Of a stretch of DNA of 64,000 nt, positions 44,813 to 53,657 are shown one piece after another; position 1 is the first letter of the stretch; each line of letters opens with the position of its first letter. Both the position numbers and the translations under genes were made by a program. The notes beneath the pieces were generated by a model that had not been told where the DNA came from, searched no databases, and saw nothing but the letters and a program-made list of their open reading frames with translations. The stretch lies in contig NZ_JANDMF010000006.1 of NCBI RefSeq assembly GCF_031626875.1, forward strand, positions 80,458 to 144,457, written 5' to 3'. Source of the stretch: Clostridium sp031626875 (lineage in GTDB: Bacteria; Bacillota; Clostridia; Clostridiales; Clostridiaceae).

Positions 44813-45433
44813 ATGTTTGGTAAACTAGCTGCTGATGCCTTAGGCTTAAGTGACATAGGTAAAATTGTATCTCCTAATGATTATGATAAAGTTGATACTG
44901 ATGATTATGTATTGCATGAAGAAGGAGAAAAAATCTACTTTTTGATAAAATCTAAAACAGATGAATATTGTTTCACTAATTTGGCTTTAATTCACTTAGA
45001 TGGGTCTAGTGCTATCAGTAAGAAAAGACTATTAAAAAGATATAATTACAATAAACTTATTTTATCTGATGTAGCTCTTGAAACTGCTGGAACAATAGAT
45101 TTAGATGTAGAGATAAAGTTTAGATTAGGTGAATATTCTTTCTCAATAGATGTTACTAAAAATCAGTTAGAAAGCTTAAAACTATTGTATAAATCATTAT
45201 TAAAAATATCTAATCTCCAATATATGAATAATCTTAACTATGAAAATGTAGTAAGGTCCTTGGACACAACAAGAGATGCTATTGGAAGATCAACCTCTCA
45301 AACACCAGTAATAGAATCTTTCAGCAATTTGTATGAGCAAGTTCTAAATATACGTACATCTGCTACAGAAAAGTATTTCCAAACTGACTTTAGTGCTGCA
45401 TTTGAAAAATACTTAGGAACTCAAAAAAGTTAA
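44813..45433 (+). CDS. Bacterial PH-domain protein (YvbH-like)
   Basis: This is a 206-residue cytosolic protein. Residues about 20-125 form a bacterial pleckstrin-homology domain (YVLHEEGEKIYFLIKSKTDEYCFTNLALIHLDG, RLLKRYNYNKLILSDVAL, IDLDVEIKFRLGEYSFSIDVTK). A C-terminal helical extension (about 130-206) resembles the YvbH oligomerisation domain. The role of YvbH-type proteins is not established. It stands alone with its own terminator and is divergent from the SBP-YesMN operon. GGGAG precedes the ATG at good spacing. Confidence 0.85.
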   Translation: MFGKLAADALGLSDIGKIVSPNDYDKVDTDDYVLHEEGEKIYFLIKSKTDEYCFTNLALIHLDGSSAISKKRLLKRYNYNKLILSDVALETAGTIDLDVEIKFRLGEYSFSIDVTKNQLESLKLLYKSLLKISNLQYMNNLNYENVVRSLDTTRDAIGRSTSQTPVIESFSNLYEQVLNIRTSATEKYFQTDFSAAFEKYLGTQKS

Positions 45434-45487
45434 CTATTATATAGAGATAGCATTTTTTAATTATTAAATCTTTATTTATTCTATAAG

Positions 45488-45525
45488 CCAGGAAAGTTGG
45501 TAACTAAACACCTTTCCTGGTTTTT
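45488..45525 (+). terminator. Terminator of the PH-domain gene
   Basis: CCAGGAAAG (45488-45496) pairs with CTTTCCTGG (45512-45520), followed by five T residues. Confidence 0.85.
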
Positions 45526-45555
45526 GTGTTGAATTTATAGAAACCATATTTTCAA

Positions 45556-45684
45556 CTACTTTTCAACTCTTGGAATTCCTTTAGTTGGTTTATGCTCATC
45601 TCCATCCATCGCTCTTTCATTAGATGTTCCACTATTTGTTTTCTTATTAATAATCATTTTTTTCTTTGATTCATTTTCAAGCAT
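45556..45684 (-). CDS. Small 42-residue hydrophilic protein
   Basis: This is a short gene too small for usual ORF cut-offs. It has a near-ideal ribosome binding site, GAGGTGATAAGG, directly before the ATG at 45682-45684. The product is very polar and basic at the start (MLENESKKKMIINKK), with TSNERAMDGDEHKPTKGIPRVEK at the end, and has no hydrophobic segment. It is probably disordered. No family was recognised. It lies between the PH-domain and GrpB-family genes on the opposite strand, convergent with the former and sharing the PH-gene terminator region. The strength of the translation signal is the main evidence that it is real. Confidence 0.55.
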   Translation of the reverse strand: MLENESKKKMIINKKTNSGTSNERAMDGDEHKPTKGIPRVEK

Positions 45685-45846
45685 CCTTATCACCTCTGTA
45701 ATAGTTTTTCATTTAGATATAATTTATATTCATACTTAAGCTAAACATTATCGCAAGTTGAATTTTTCAAAATACGCCTTTACCTAAATTAATACATTTA
45801 AGTTATAATATATATATGATTAACTTTAAGATAGAGGATGGTATAT

Positions 45847-46440
45847 ATGAATAAAGAATTATCACAAATGACTTTAGAAGAATTGTGGGAACTATTTCCT
45901 ATAATATTAAAGGAGCATAATCCTGAATATAAAAATTGGTATAAAGAAGAGAAAGAAAAACTCTTAAATTCTATTGATAATAGAAATATAATTCGTATTA
46001 ATCATATAGGAAGTACCTCTGTTAAAGGTTTAATTGCTAAACCAACAGTAGATATTTTATTGGAGATAGATAAAAAAAGTATCATAGAATATATAAAAGA
46101 TATAATTCTTAATAATGGTTGGCTACTTATGTCCTATGAAGAAAATCCATATATGAAAATGGTATTTAATAAAGGATATACAAAATACGGATTTGCACAA
46201 AAAGTATATCACTTGCATGTTCGTTACAATGATAACTGGAATGAATTATACTTTAGAGACTATCTTATTGAACATGAAGAAGTTGCTAAAGAATATGTAA
46301 AACTAAAATTAGCTCTTCAAAAAAAATACGAACATAATCGTGACGCTTATACAGATGCTAAATCTGATTTCATTTTAAAATATACAGAAAAAGCAAAAAT
46401 GGAATATGGTAATAGATACACTCCAATTACTATAATTTAA
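45847..46440 (+). CDS. GrpB family protein (UPF0157, nucleotidyltransferase-like)
   Basis: This is a 197-residue cytosolic protein of the GrpB/UPF0157 family, which has a minimal nucleotidyltransferase fold. The diagnostic segment IRINHIGSTSVKGLIAKPTVDILLEI (about residues 50-75) is intact, with the paired acidic strand. YHLHVRYNDNWNELYFRDYLIEH follows, as in relatives. Some members are fused to or named for dephospho-CoA kinase, but no activity is established for the stand-alone form. The start at 45847 was chosen because AGAGGATGG precedes it at about five bases; an ATG three codons earlier overlaps that site. It shares a terminator with the convergent prenyl synthase gene. Confidence 0.9.
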   Translation: MNKELSQMTLEELWELFPIILKEHNPEYKNWYKEEKEKLLNSIDNRNIIRINHIGSTSVKGLIAKPTVDILLEIDKKSIIEYIKDIILNNGWLLMSYEENPYMKMVFNKGYTKYGFAQKVYHLHVRYNDNWNELYFRDYLIEHEEVAKEYVKLKLALQKKYEHNRDAYTDAKSDFILKYTEKAKMEYGNRYTPITII

Positions 46441-46452
46441 TCTACTCACTTA

Positions 46453-46493
46453 AAAAGAAGCTATATCATCATAATTTTGATATAGCTTCTTTT
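46453..46493. terminator. Bidirectional terminator between convergent genes
   Basis: AAAAGAAGCTATATCA (46453-46468) pairs perfectly with TGATATAGCTTCTTTT (46478-46493). A and T runs on either side suit both the GrpB-family gene and the prenyl synthase gene. Confidence 0.88.
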
Positions 46494-46503
46494 CATATTT
46501 TAT

Positions 46504-48879
46504 TTAATGATCCCTATTTACAATATAATTTAACAAATGCTTTAAAAAAGTTCTACTATGTGGAACCTCTTTCAACGAATCTGCTGCTACGCAGTAATGT
46601 TCCCACATAGATTTTTTTGCGCCTTCAATCCCTAGTATAGACACAAAGGTTGAACTATTATTTTCTGCATCTCTTCCAATAACTTTCCCAAGGACTTCTG
46701 AATTGCCTTCAACATCAAGAAGATCATCCTTAATTTGAAATGCAATTCCAGCATTATAGGCAAACTTTTTCAAGGCTTCTATTTGAACTTCCTTTGCATT
46801 TACAAGTATTGCTGGCATTATCAAGGAAGCTTCAAATGCTATGCCTGTTTTATAAAAACACATAGTATTTAACTCTTCTAAGGTTAATTGCTTTCCTTTA
46901 GACCCCAAGTCCATTGCTTGACCATTACACATATTTGCAGTCATTTCTGCAGAATATCTAATCATATTAAGGATAGCTTTTGGGTCAAACCCATCAAGTG
47001 ATGCTTGCTCCTCAATACCTTTTTGTGTTAAAAACAAACCAGTTAATTCTGCTATAGCATTATTATAAGCTGCATGCAAAGTTGCTCTTCCTCTACGTGT
47101 TGGGGCATTATCTTGTGATGGCAAATCATCATAAATTAGTGATGCTGTATGCATATACTCTAATGATTTTAAAAGTGGCATTAATTGAGAACCTTCTAAA
47201 CCATATCCCTTAACACCGATTACCCAAGCAAGTATTGGTCTAAGTCTTTTTCCATCACCATCTAAACTGTAATTTGCAGCTTCTGTTATTGGCTCTTTTA
47301 GTAAAGAAAAGTTTTCATTTTTAGGGATATTTAAAACACTGTTAATTTCATTACGTACATTTTCTATTGTATCTAAAAACTCCTCTCTTTCTTTCCTATC
47401 ATCTTTTAACATTGTAATTATATGATCTCTTAATAGTTTGTCAAAGAAATCTACATCATCAGCTTTTTTAACTACATCTTGAATAATACTATTAAACTCA
47501 GAAATTCCAGAAGTAAATAACGCCATGACTTCATTATATTTTTCATTTCCCATTCTTTCTTTATATCGCTTCAATCCATTTATTGCACGATCTAAAATTA
47601 CTTCACATGTTTTTTTATCTGATTTATACACATTATGAATCAAATTTGAAATTACAGTCCAATATAATTCAAATGGATTTATGAGATCTGGCCTCTTTTT
47701 ATGATATTTCAAGTAATAAGTGTATGGTGTTACTGCACCTTCTTCCATATCATCAAACATATCTGCAAAATCATCTGCTAGTTGATTGTAAATACCATAA
47801 TAAAATGTTAGATTATCAAACTCAACATCTTCTGGTGCACTAATTACTGAACGGACAATCAATCTAGAAGAAGAAGATTTTAAAATTACTGGTATATAAA
47901 TTTCATCATTGGTATAATTTTCATTAGATAGTTCCTTCACTCGATCTACTTCTTGTGAATTAAAAAATACATAAGCTTGCTCAAAAAATCCATTTAACAT
48001 TTCTGACTTTTGATGGTCTCTAATATACTCAAAAGCCTCTTTAAGTTCTGAATGAATGTATTCAATTAATTCTTTGTTGTCTCCATCCCATTCACCTAGT
48101 TCTGGTACAAATCTTGTAACAAGCGTTGTACGTATTAAATCAGAATATTGTGCTTTTTCTTTCTTAGATAACACCTTTGCATCTAATAAGTCATCAATAA
48201 ATGGATAAGTCAAACCATAACAATAACCTAATCTAATAGCTTCATCAAGTTTCTTACTTCTCTCCTCTTTAGATATATCATCACTCATTTCTTCAGATAC
48301 ATGCATAAGTACTCCTGCAATTATCTTAATGAGTTTTCTCATGGCATGGTCAGCATCTACCCCTTCTGGAATATTAGAAGATACATTCTTCAACTTATCT
48401 ATAAGCCAAAACATAGTAGTTTCTATCCCTTCTTCTTGGGCCCTTTTATATAAATTAGACATGCTGATTCCTTCTTCTTCATCATCTTTCTTAGAACTAG
48501 TTAAACGCTCTTTTAAACTATCAACTGCACTCTTAATGCTCCTTTGAGTATCTAGTGAATCTAAAGATTTTCCTAAATCACGCATATAAATATATGAAAT
48601 ACTTCTGTCTAAATAATCATCTAATTTCCCTCTGTAATTTAGCCATTGAATATAATTATGATATCCTTTTGGAGCAGATTTTCCACTTTTACGAGTAAGA
48701 AATGATAGTAATGAACTGTGATGAATATGATTGCCTTTCCATGATTCTATATCCTTTATTAGAAGAGAGATATACGTTTTCTCTCTAGCTTGCTCATAAA
48801 GGGATTTAAAATACTGAGCTCCTCTCTTTTCAGCCAACAAATAACATTCATTAGCACTTTTTTCTAATTCATTATTCAT
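46504..48879 (-). CDS. Large two-part polyprenyl synthetase family protein
   Basis: This 791-residue protein has a C-terminal half (about 520-791) that is a complete trans-isoprenyl diphosphate synthase: GKRLRP (543-548), first Asp-rich motif DDLPSQD (584-590), GQAMDL, KTG, and second motif FQIKDDLLD (715-722). The spacing resembles farnesyl/geranylgeranyl synthases. The N-terminal 500 residues are also all-helical and carry two Asp clusters, DDLLD (229-233) and DDFAD (369-373), about 140 residues apart. This is the arrangement expected of a second isoprenyl-synthase or class I terpene-synthase-like fold. Typical single enzymes have about 300 residues. Product and role are unknown. GAAGAGGTTAGG precedes the start; the gene is monocistronic. 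Confidence 0.88.
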   Translation of the reverse strand: MNNELEKSANECYLLAEKRGAQYFKSLYEQAREKTYISLLIKDIESWKGNHIHHSSLLSFLTRKSGKSAPKGYHNYIQWLNYRGKLDDYLDRSISYIYMRDLGKSLDSLDTQRSIKSAVDSLKERLTSSKKDDEEEGISMSNLYKRAQEEGIETTMFWLIDKLKNVSSNIPEGVDADHAMRKLIKIIAGVLMHVSEEMSDDISKEERSKKLDEAIRLGYCYGLTYPFIDDLLDAKVLSKKEKAQYSDLIRTTLVTRFVPELGEWDGDNKELIEYIHSELKEAFEYIRDHQKSEMLNGFFEQAYVFFNSQEVDRVKELSNENYTNDEIYIPVILKSSSSRLIVRSVISAPEDVEFDNLTFYYGIYNQLADDFADMFDDMEEGAVTPYTYYLKYHKKRPDLINPFELYWTVISNLIHNVYKSDKKTCEVILDRAINGLKRYKERMGNEKYNEVMALFTSGISEFNSIIQDVVKKADDVDFFDKLLRDHIITMLKDDRKEREEFLDTIENVRNEINSVLNIPKNENFSLLKEPITEAANYSLDGDGKRLRPILAWVIGVKGYGLEGSQLMPLLKSLEYMHTASLIYDDLPSQDNAPTRRGRATLHAAYNNAIAELTGLFLTQKGIEEQASLDGFDPKAILNMIRYSAEMTANMCNGQAMDLGSKGKQLTLEELNTMCFYKTGIAFEASLIMPAILVNAKEVQIEALKKFAYNAGIAFQIKDDLLDVEGNSEVLGKVIGRDAENNSSTFVSILGIEGAKKSMWEHYCVAADSLKEVPHSRTFLKHLLNYIVNRDH

Positions 48880-49114
48880 ATTACACCTAACCTCTTCTTA
48901 TGTTATCTTAATACATATTTTACGCTATAATTTAAATCATTATTAGTGTTTAAATTTAGAAATACAATAATCTTTATATAATATGTACTACAATCTTATT
49001 TTGATTTATTTTAATGATTCTATAATATAAATAATAACTTGTCAAAAGTAATTTTTAAAAACGAATAAATACACATGTTCATCATGATTTCATTCTTCCA
49101 AGTTAATATTATAA

Positions 49115-50380
49115 TTAAGTTAAAATGTTTTTATAATATTGTATCTTTCTTAAAGAATCTGGACTCTTAACTATATCAGATGCCCTATTAAAAAACTCCA
49201 ATGATTTATCTTCTTCACTTCTCTTAAAGTGGTAAATACCTAAATACATAAATGCTTCCCCTAATTTAACCTTACTCTCCTCAACTTTAATAAGCTCTTT
49301 TAAATAACATCCCCCTCTTTCAAGGTCACCATCAAGTATATCTAACTTCATGCATTTCCACTTTAAATTACTAGAATAAGCTTGTATATTTTTTTCATCT
49401 TTGCAATTTGATATTATATTTTCAAATATTCTAATTTTTCCCTTAGCTTCTTCAAACCTTTCTAGTCCAATAAGAGTATCTATAAGACTTATAAAAAGAA
49501 TAATATTTAAACTTTTTTGATTTTCTTCAATATCATTCATATCAATTCCCAATAGTAAATCATCTATCACTTCTTTAGCTTCCATATATTGACCACAATT
49601 CATAAGTGCAGTTGAATTATTAATGCGATAATAATAGTTTTTGATTAACCATTTGTCTTTCCTAAACCAAGAACTTCTCATCTTTTCAAAAGAATATTCA
49701 ATATGTTTTTGTATCACTTCAATATATCTTTCAGGATTCTCATCAAGCAATTTCATTAATTCCTGATTTGTAAGTATTTTGACTTTCTTCTTTTTCTTAG
49801 TATACTCACTGAACCAATATCTACTTGGAAGAATAATTGAAGCCTCAGTTTGTTCTGGGTATATAAGAACTGGAAAAGATTTGAAATCAATGTATCCATT
49901 TGGAATATGTTCTCTATGAACCATAAATGTTGTAAAATATACTTCCTTACCAAATGTAATTTTTTTAGGAAGCTTAACATTAAAAAGTGCTTCTTTTTCA
50001 TCTTCTAAAATATCTGAAAACTTTTGTAGTTCTTCATCATTAGTAGCTTCTCCTTTTATTTCAAAAAGCTTTGATGCAATATCTTCTAATTTATAAGGAT
50101 TTTCATAAAAATATGGATCTTCAGAAAAAACCATAGCAGCAGGACAATTATACCTTCCTGGTTTAAATAACATAAAATTAGCTTGGACTACACTTCCAAT
50201 TGCCACCCTACCTTGTCTCATTAATATTTCTTGGTCATTATAAGTTGCTTCAAATTTTGTGTGATTCAACTCCTCCATCCAAGATGGCTTTTTTAATGAA
50301 TTATAACTATTTAATCTAAAAGATAATTTTTTTCGTTCTTTATAATAATTTTCCTTTGTTTCATTTATAAAATTAAGCAT
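49115..50380 (-). CDS. Unrecognised protein with TPR-like C-terminal half
   Basis: This is a 421-residue cytosolic protein. The N-terminal half (about 1-215) is mixed alpha/beta with no recognised family (RVAIGSVVQANFMLFKPGRYNCPAAMVF, KKITFGKEVYFTTFMVHREHIPNGYIDF). The C-terminal half is a series of helix pairs of TPR type (YYRINNSTALMNCGQYMEAKEVIDDLL, GEAFMYLGIYHFKRSEEDKSLEFFNRASDIV). Such a layout suits a protein-interaction module. It is transcribed alone. GAGGAG precedes the ATG at 50378-50380. Its sequence style (acidic, Tyr-rich) is similar to the DKNYY/TPR protein of the DUF4132 block, but no clear homology is visible. Confidence 0.75.
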   Translation of the reverse strand: MLNFINETKENYYKERKKLSFRLNSYNSLKKPSWMEELNHTKFEATYNDQEILMRQGRVAIGSVVQANFMLFKPGRYNCPAAMVFSEDPYFYENPYKLEDIASKLFEIKGEATNDEELQKFSDILEDEKEALFNVKLPKKITFGKEVYFTTFMVHREHIPNGYIDFKSFPVLIYPEQTEASIILPSRYWFSEYTKKKKKVKILTNQELMKLLDENPERYIEVIQKHIEYSFEKMRSSWFRKDKWLIKNYYYRINNSTALMNCGQYMEAKEVIDDLLLGIDMNDIEENQKSLNIILFISLIDTLIGLERFEEAKGKIRIFENIISNCKDEKNIQAYSSNLKWKCMKLDILDGDLERGGCYLKELIKVEESKVKLGEAFMYLGIYHFKRSEEDKSLEFFNRASDIVKSPDSLRKIQYYKNILT

Positions 50381-50713
50381 TCATATACTCCTCATCTTTA
50401 TGTACTTACAAACACAACTTGTGCTCTATATTATATCATAAATTTAAAACACTAAAATTCAGCTTATTATCTAAAAATAATATAAATCAAAATTGAGTTC
50501 ATCTTTATTTCTAATTGATTACAAATTTTCTCAATGCAATTAAGTGTATATGCTTTTGTACTATCCCCTTAATATCTTTTGTTAATGAATTTCTCTTTAA
50601 TTATTTGAAATTTCATATTGGTAAAAATTATTCTAGTACCTAATCTAGATATATCAATTTCAATGATACTTTAACCACTTTTGAAATAAGTTTAGTCTTT
50701 TTATTTAGAGTCA
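50381..50713. other. AT-rich intergenic region with no recognised feature
   Basis: Apart from the expected promoter area of the TPR-like gene, no gene with a ribosome binding site, repeat or RNA motif was recognised in this stretch. Confidence 0.5.
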
Positions 50714-50752
50714 AAAAGACCAAGCACTTAAACTTTCAGTGCTTGGCCTTTT
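50714..50752 (-). terminator. Terminator of the chemotaxis transducer gene
   Basis: CCAAGCACT (50720-50728) pairs with AGTGCTTGG (50738-50746). Extension through flanking A and T bases gives T-rich ends on the minus strand. Confidence 0.85.
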
Positions 50753-50785
50753 CAAAATTATTATTTAAAATTATATTATTAAAAT

Positions 50786-51634
50786 TTATTTGTATCTTTC
50801 AACAAAACTTTCTAAATGGTTTACTGCATTTTTTATGAACTCTAAGTTTGATGATATTTCTTCTGTAGCTGCTGCTTGCTCTTCACTAACAGCTCCTGTA
50901 GTTTCTATTGACCCATTAATATCAACAACAATTTTATTCATTTTATCTAAAATGCTTTGTATCCTAGTTGTAGATTCTTGAGATTGAATAGCTAATTTTC
51001 TAATTTCTTGTGCAACAACTGAAAATCCTTTTCCTAATTCTCCCGCTCTTGCTGCTTCTATAGATGCATTTAAACCTAAAAGATTCGTTTGAGACCCAAC
51101 AGCTTTTATAAATTCTAGAATTTTAGTTGTATCTTTAAATTGTTCTATTAAATCATGTGCAAAACTTATTGATTGTTGTCCTGCTTCAGCAAGTTCTAAA
51201 GCACTTTTAGCTATTTCATTAACACTTTCAGAGGCTTGCTTTGTTGATGTTGACAATTTATTAACTGTATTTATTAATTCATGATTATTATTAGAATCAA
51301 TTCCTGAACTTAATGTTCCAATAATTTTTTTATTTACTCCATATATTGGAGTAAATATTGTTTTTATAGGTCTTCCATATACTTCAACTGGAATATCATC
51401 AAATGTATCTCTACCAGTATTTATACATTCAACAATTGTAGGTATATCTTTCACTGGCTTTCCTTTAGGTAAATCTAATTCAAATTCTTTTGCTCTGTAA
51501 TATGAAATATATTCATTTAAATCTGTTAATCCCACTGCCATATCTTCTCGAACAATTTTGTTTAGATATGGTAAAACTAATTCGAATGCTGCAAGTATTT
51601 CTTCATCTGTTTGGAAATAATTTGAATTTGACAT
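50786..51634 (-). CDS. Soluble methyl-accepting chemotaxis-type transducer
   Basis: This is a 282-residue cytosolic transducer with no membrane helix. The N-terminal 110 residues form a small sensor domain (YYRAKEFELDLPKGKPVKDI, RPIKTIFTPIYGVNKKIIGTLSSGID) resembling a PAS/GAF-like input. The C-terminal 165 residues are a shortened MCP signalling coiled coil. The hairpin tip TNLLGLNASIEAARAGELGKGFSVVAQEIRKLA is nearly invariant in the family (quoted in part). Such soluble short transducers are common in clostridia. The ligand is unknown. The start at 51632-51634 (MSNSNYF) has GAGGAGA upstream; the longer reading frame is an artefact. It is monocistronic. Confidence 0.9.
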   Translation of the reverse strand: MSNSNYFQTDEEILAAFELVLPYLNKIVREDMAVGLTDLNEYISYYRAKEFELDLPKGKPVKDIPTIVECINTGRDTFDDIPVEVYGRPIKTIFTPIYGVNKKIIGTLSSGIDSNNNHELINTVNKLSTSTKQASESVNEIAKSALELAEAGQQSISFAHDLIEQFKDTTKILEFIKAVGSQTNLLGLNASIEAARAGELGKGFSVVAQEIRKLAIQSQESTTRIQSILDKMNKIVVDINGSIETTGAVSEEQAAATEEISSNLEFIKNAVNHLESFVERYK

Positions 51635-51953
51635 AACACGTCTCCTCTTATAATTAATTTGTCTATATTTGAATTGTATCAGAAAATTTAAACTAAAATA
51701 ATAGTGGACTTTTTGCACTGCTGCTGTTTTATGGACAACTACCCATAATCATTGACAATGTCCTAAATTCAATGTATTTAATCATTACCTCTTGATATAA
51801 TTAATTCTTTTGCTCTAATCATTATAAAAATATGAACTTAAATGGTATAATTAAAGTATAGACGAAATCCAAATTTACTAAAATTTATCATGCTATATGA
51901 TAAATTTTTTTATAATATTTAATTTTAATAACAGAAAGGACTTGCACACAAAG

Positions 51954-52601
51954 ATGAATAACAAAAAAGAACTTTTTTTTAGAATTATACTATATTTTAT
52001 AGGTATTATAATTCTATCTTTAGGAATCACATTGAACACAAAAACAGATTTAGGGGTATCTCCAATCATTTCTATGCCCTATACAGTATCAGCTATATGG
52101 CATTTTAACCTTGGTCAAGCAACATTTATAGCCTATATATTGTTTATTATTATTCAAATAGCAGCATTACGAAAGAATTTTAAGTTATTTCAATTGTTTC
52201 AAGTTATAATTAGTTTAATTACTAGTGCTTTCATAAATAGCTTCAACAATATATTAAATATACATTTTACTAATATGCCACCTAAAATCATCCTAATGGT
52301 TTTAGCCATAATACTAACTGGTATAGGTGCAGCTATTACTGTAAATATGAAAATCATTCCAAATCCTGCTGATGCTTTAGCAAAGGTAATTGGTGATAAA
52401 TTAAAGAAAGGTATGGGCTTTGGTAAAAATGTTTTTGATTTTACATCCCTTGCTATTTCTCTATCTATAGGATTAATTTTTGTTGGACAACCTGTTGGCA
52501 TTGGTTTAGGTGCTATAGCAAATATGCTATTTACTGGGAGAGTAATATCTTTGTTTAACAAACTATTTAAGAAAAAGGTTGATATTTTAGTTGGTTTATA
52601 G
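51954..52601 (+). CDS. YczE/YitT-like integral membrane protein
   Basis: This is a protein of about 215 residues with five or six hydrophobic helices (LFFRIILYFIGIIILSLGITL, FNLGQATFIAYILFIIIQIAAL, IILMVLAIILTGIGAAITV, VFDFTSLAISLSIGLIFVG). The loop GVSPIISMPYTVS and the segment IIPNPADALAKVIGDK are shared with the YczE/YyaS/DUF6198 membrane family, whose substrate is unknown. The start is uncertain. The ATG at 51954 has AAAGGA at a rather long 13-base spacing. An in-frame ATG at 51897 has no site, and its extra residues (MINFFIIFNFNN) look non-coding. Confidence 0.82.
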   Translation: MNNKKELFFRIILYFIGIIILSLGITLNTKTDLGVSPIISMPYTVSAIWHFNLGQATFIAYILFIIIQIAALRKNFKLFQLFQVIISLITSAFINSFNNILNIHFTNMPPKIILMVLAIILTGIGAAITVNMKIIPNPADALAKVIGDKLKKGMGFGKNVFDFTSLAISLSIGLIFVGQPVGIGLGAIANMLFTGRVISLFNKLFKKKVDILVGL

Positions 52602-52657
52602 ACAAAAAAATATAAGATGGAGTTTATTTCAAACCCTCATCTTATAATTTTTCATTT

Positions 52658-53203
52658 CTATTTTGATTGTGTATTATTAACTGCTGACTGAACTATGTTT
52701 ATCAATGTATCTAAATCAGTATTTAATTTTTTCAAATCATCTGTTCTTGTATTTTGAGTTGATATAATATTGTCTAATTGTATTTTAGCATCTGCAAAAT
52801 TCTTGTTTTTTAAATCATCTTTTATTATCTCTGAGTCTTTTTTGATTACACCTTTTAATCCTTCTAACTTTTCCTTATCTGTTTTTATGTTCCCTATTTG
52901 CTCTTTTATCTTAGACAACTCTTCTTTTGTTAGTTTTTTATTGTTATCTTTTATTTCTTTTCTTAAATTTTTTATAGCATCTCTCTTTTTAACTATATCT
53001 TCTCTTAAAGCTTTGTTAGTTTCATGATTTTTCTTAATTGTATCTTTCTTAGAGGTAATTTCATCTTTATTTTGTTTCCATTCTTCTGAATTTTTATATC
53101 CTTGAATTTTAGTACCTACTTCAACTGCACTTGTTGATACAGTAGGTCCTATCAAAGAAATTGCTACTAATGCTGTCATTACTTTTAAACTTAATTTTTT
53201 CAT
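52658..53203 (-). CDS. Secreted coiled-coil protein
   Basis: This is a 181-residue exported protein. A signal peptide (MKKLSLKVMTALVAISLIGPTVSTSA) is followed by an almost entirely charged helical region with heptad-like Lys/Glu/Asp/Leu spacing (DEITSKKDTIKKNHETNKALREDIVKK, LSKIKEQIGNIKTDKEKLEGLKG). It has no Cys. The start at 53201-53203 has AAGGGG nine bases upstream; that site overlaps the end of the lipoprotein gene, so the two genes are co-transcribed and coupled. The unit is divergent from a two-component system, suggesting an envelope sensor or accessory role akin to CpxP/Spy-like proteins. That role is inference. Confidence 0.82.
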   Translation of the reverse strand: MKKLSLKVMTALVAISLIGPTVSTSAVEVGTKIQGYKNSEEWKQNKDEITSKKDTIKKNHETNKALREDIVKKRDAIKNLRKEIKDNNKKLTKEELSKIKEQIGNIKTDKEKLEGLKGVIKKDSEIIKDDLKNKNFADAKIQLDNIISTQNTRTDDLKKLNTDLDTLINIVQSAVNNTQSK

Positions 53204-53216
53204 ACTTTGCATCCCC

Positions 53217-53471
53217 TTATCCTAAATTATTTATTAATGATTCAACTTCATTCATTTCTGTAGTCTCATCTATATCATTTAACATTGAATCCAAGTTTTT
53301 AATTGTTTCATCTATTTCATCTGCATCTTTATATTGACCTGTATTATTTGAACTACTACTCTTTTCTGCTGTTGAAGAATTTTTAGTTTGATCAACTCCT
53401 CTTTTTCCACATCCCCCTATAAGAAATAACACAGATATCATTACCATAATTAATGTAAATTTCTTTTTCAT
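53217..53471 (-). CDS. Small Ser-rich lipoprotein
   Basis: This is an 84-residue lipoprotein: signal peptide II MKKKFTLIMVMISVLFLIGGC with lipobox IGGC, a Ser/Asn/Thr-rich linker, and an acidic helical end (DEIDETIKNLDSMLNDIDETTEMNEVE). No family was recognised. Its stop codon is 13 bases before the start of the coiled-coil gene. AAGGGGTG precedes its own ATG. The complementary charge of this acidic tail and the basic, Lys-rich partner may allow interaction, but that is only a suggestion. Confidence 0.8.
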   Translation of the reverse strand: MKKKFTLIMVMISVLFLIGGCGKRGVDQTKNSSTAEKSSSSNNTGQYKDADEIDETIKNLDSMLNDIDETTEMNEVESLINNLG

Positions 53472-53555
53472 TAATTATCACCCCTTTGAATTTTTTTGTA
53501 TTTCTATCTACAAATTTATTTTAGCATTTTAATATAGGACAAATCAGGGATAAAC

Positions 53556-53577
53556 TGTGGCAAAATTGTGGCAATAT
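53556..53577 (+). promoter_or_regulatory. 11-bp tandem repeat, candidate response-regulator operator
   Basis: TGTGGCAAAAT (53556-53566) is followed immediately by TGTGGCAATAT (53567-53577). Eleven-base direct repeats are the usual binding unit of OmpR/PhoB-type regulators. The site lies between the divergent lipoprotein and two-component genes, 33 bp before the regulator's -10 box. Confidence 0.55.
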
Positions 53578-53607
53578 TTCTTTATATTTATTCCTCAATT
53601 TTCACTA

Positions 53608-53616
53608 TGTTATAAT
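53608..53616 (+). promoter_or_regulatory. Extended -10 of the two-component operon
   Basis: TGTTATAAT at 53608-53616 matches the extended -10 consensus. The -35 (TTATTC, 53588-53593) is weak, as expected where an activator assists. Confidence 0.5.
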
Positions 53617-53657
53617 TTATTAAATGAGAATTTAATTAAACAAAAGAGGTGGTTTTT

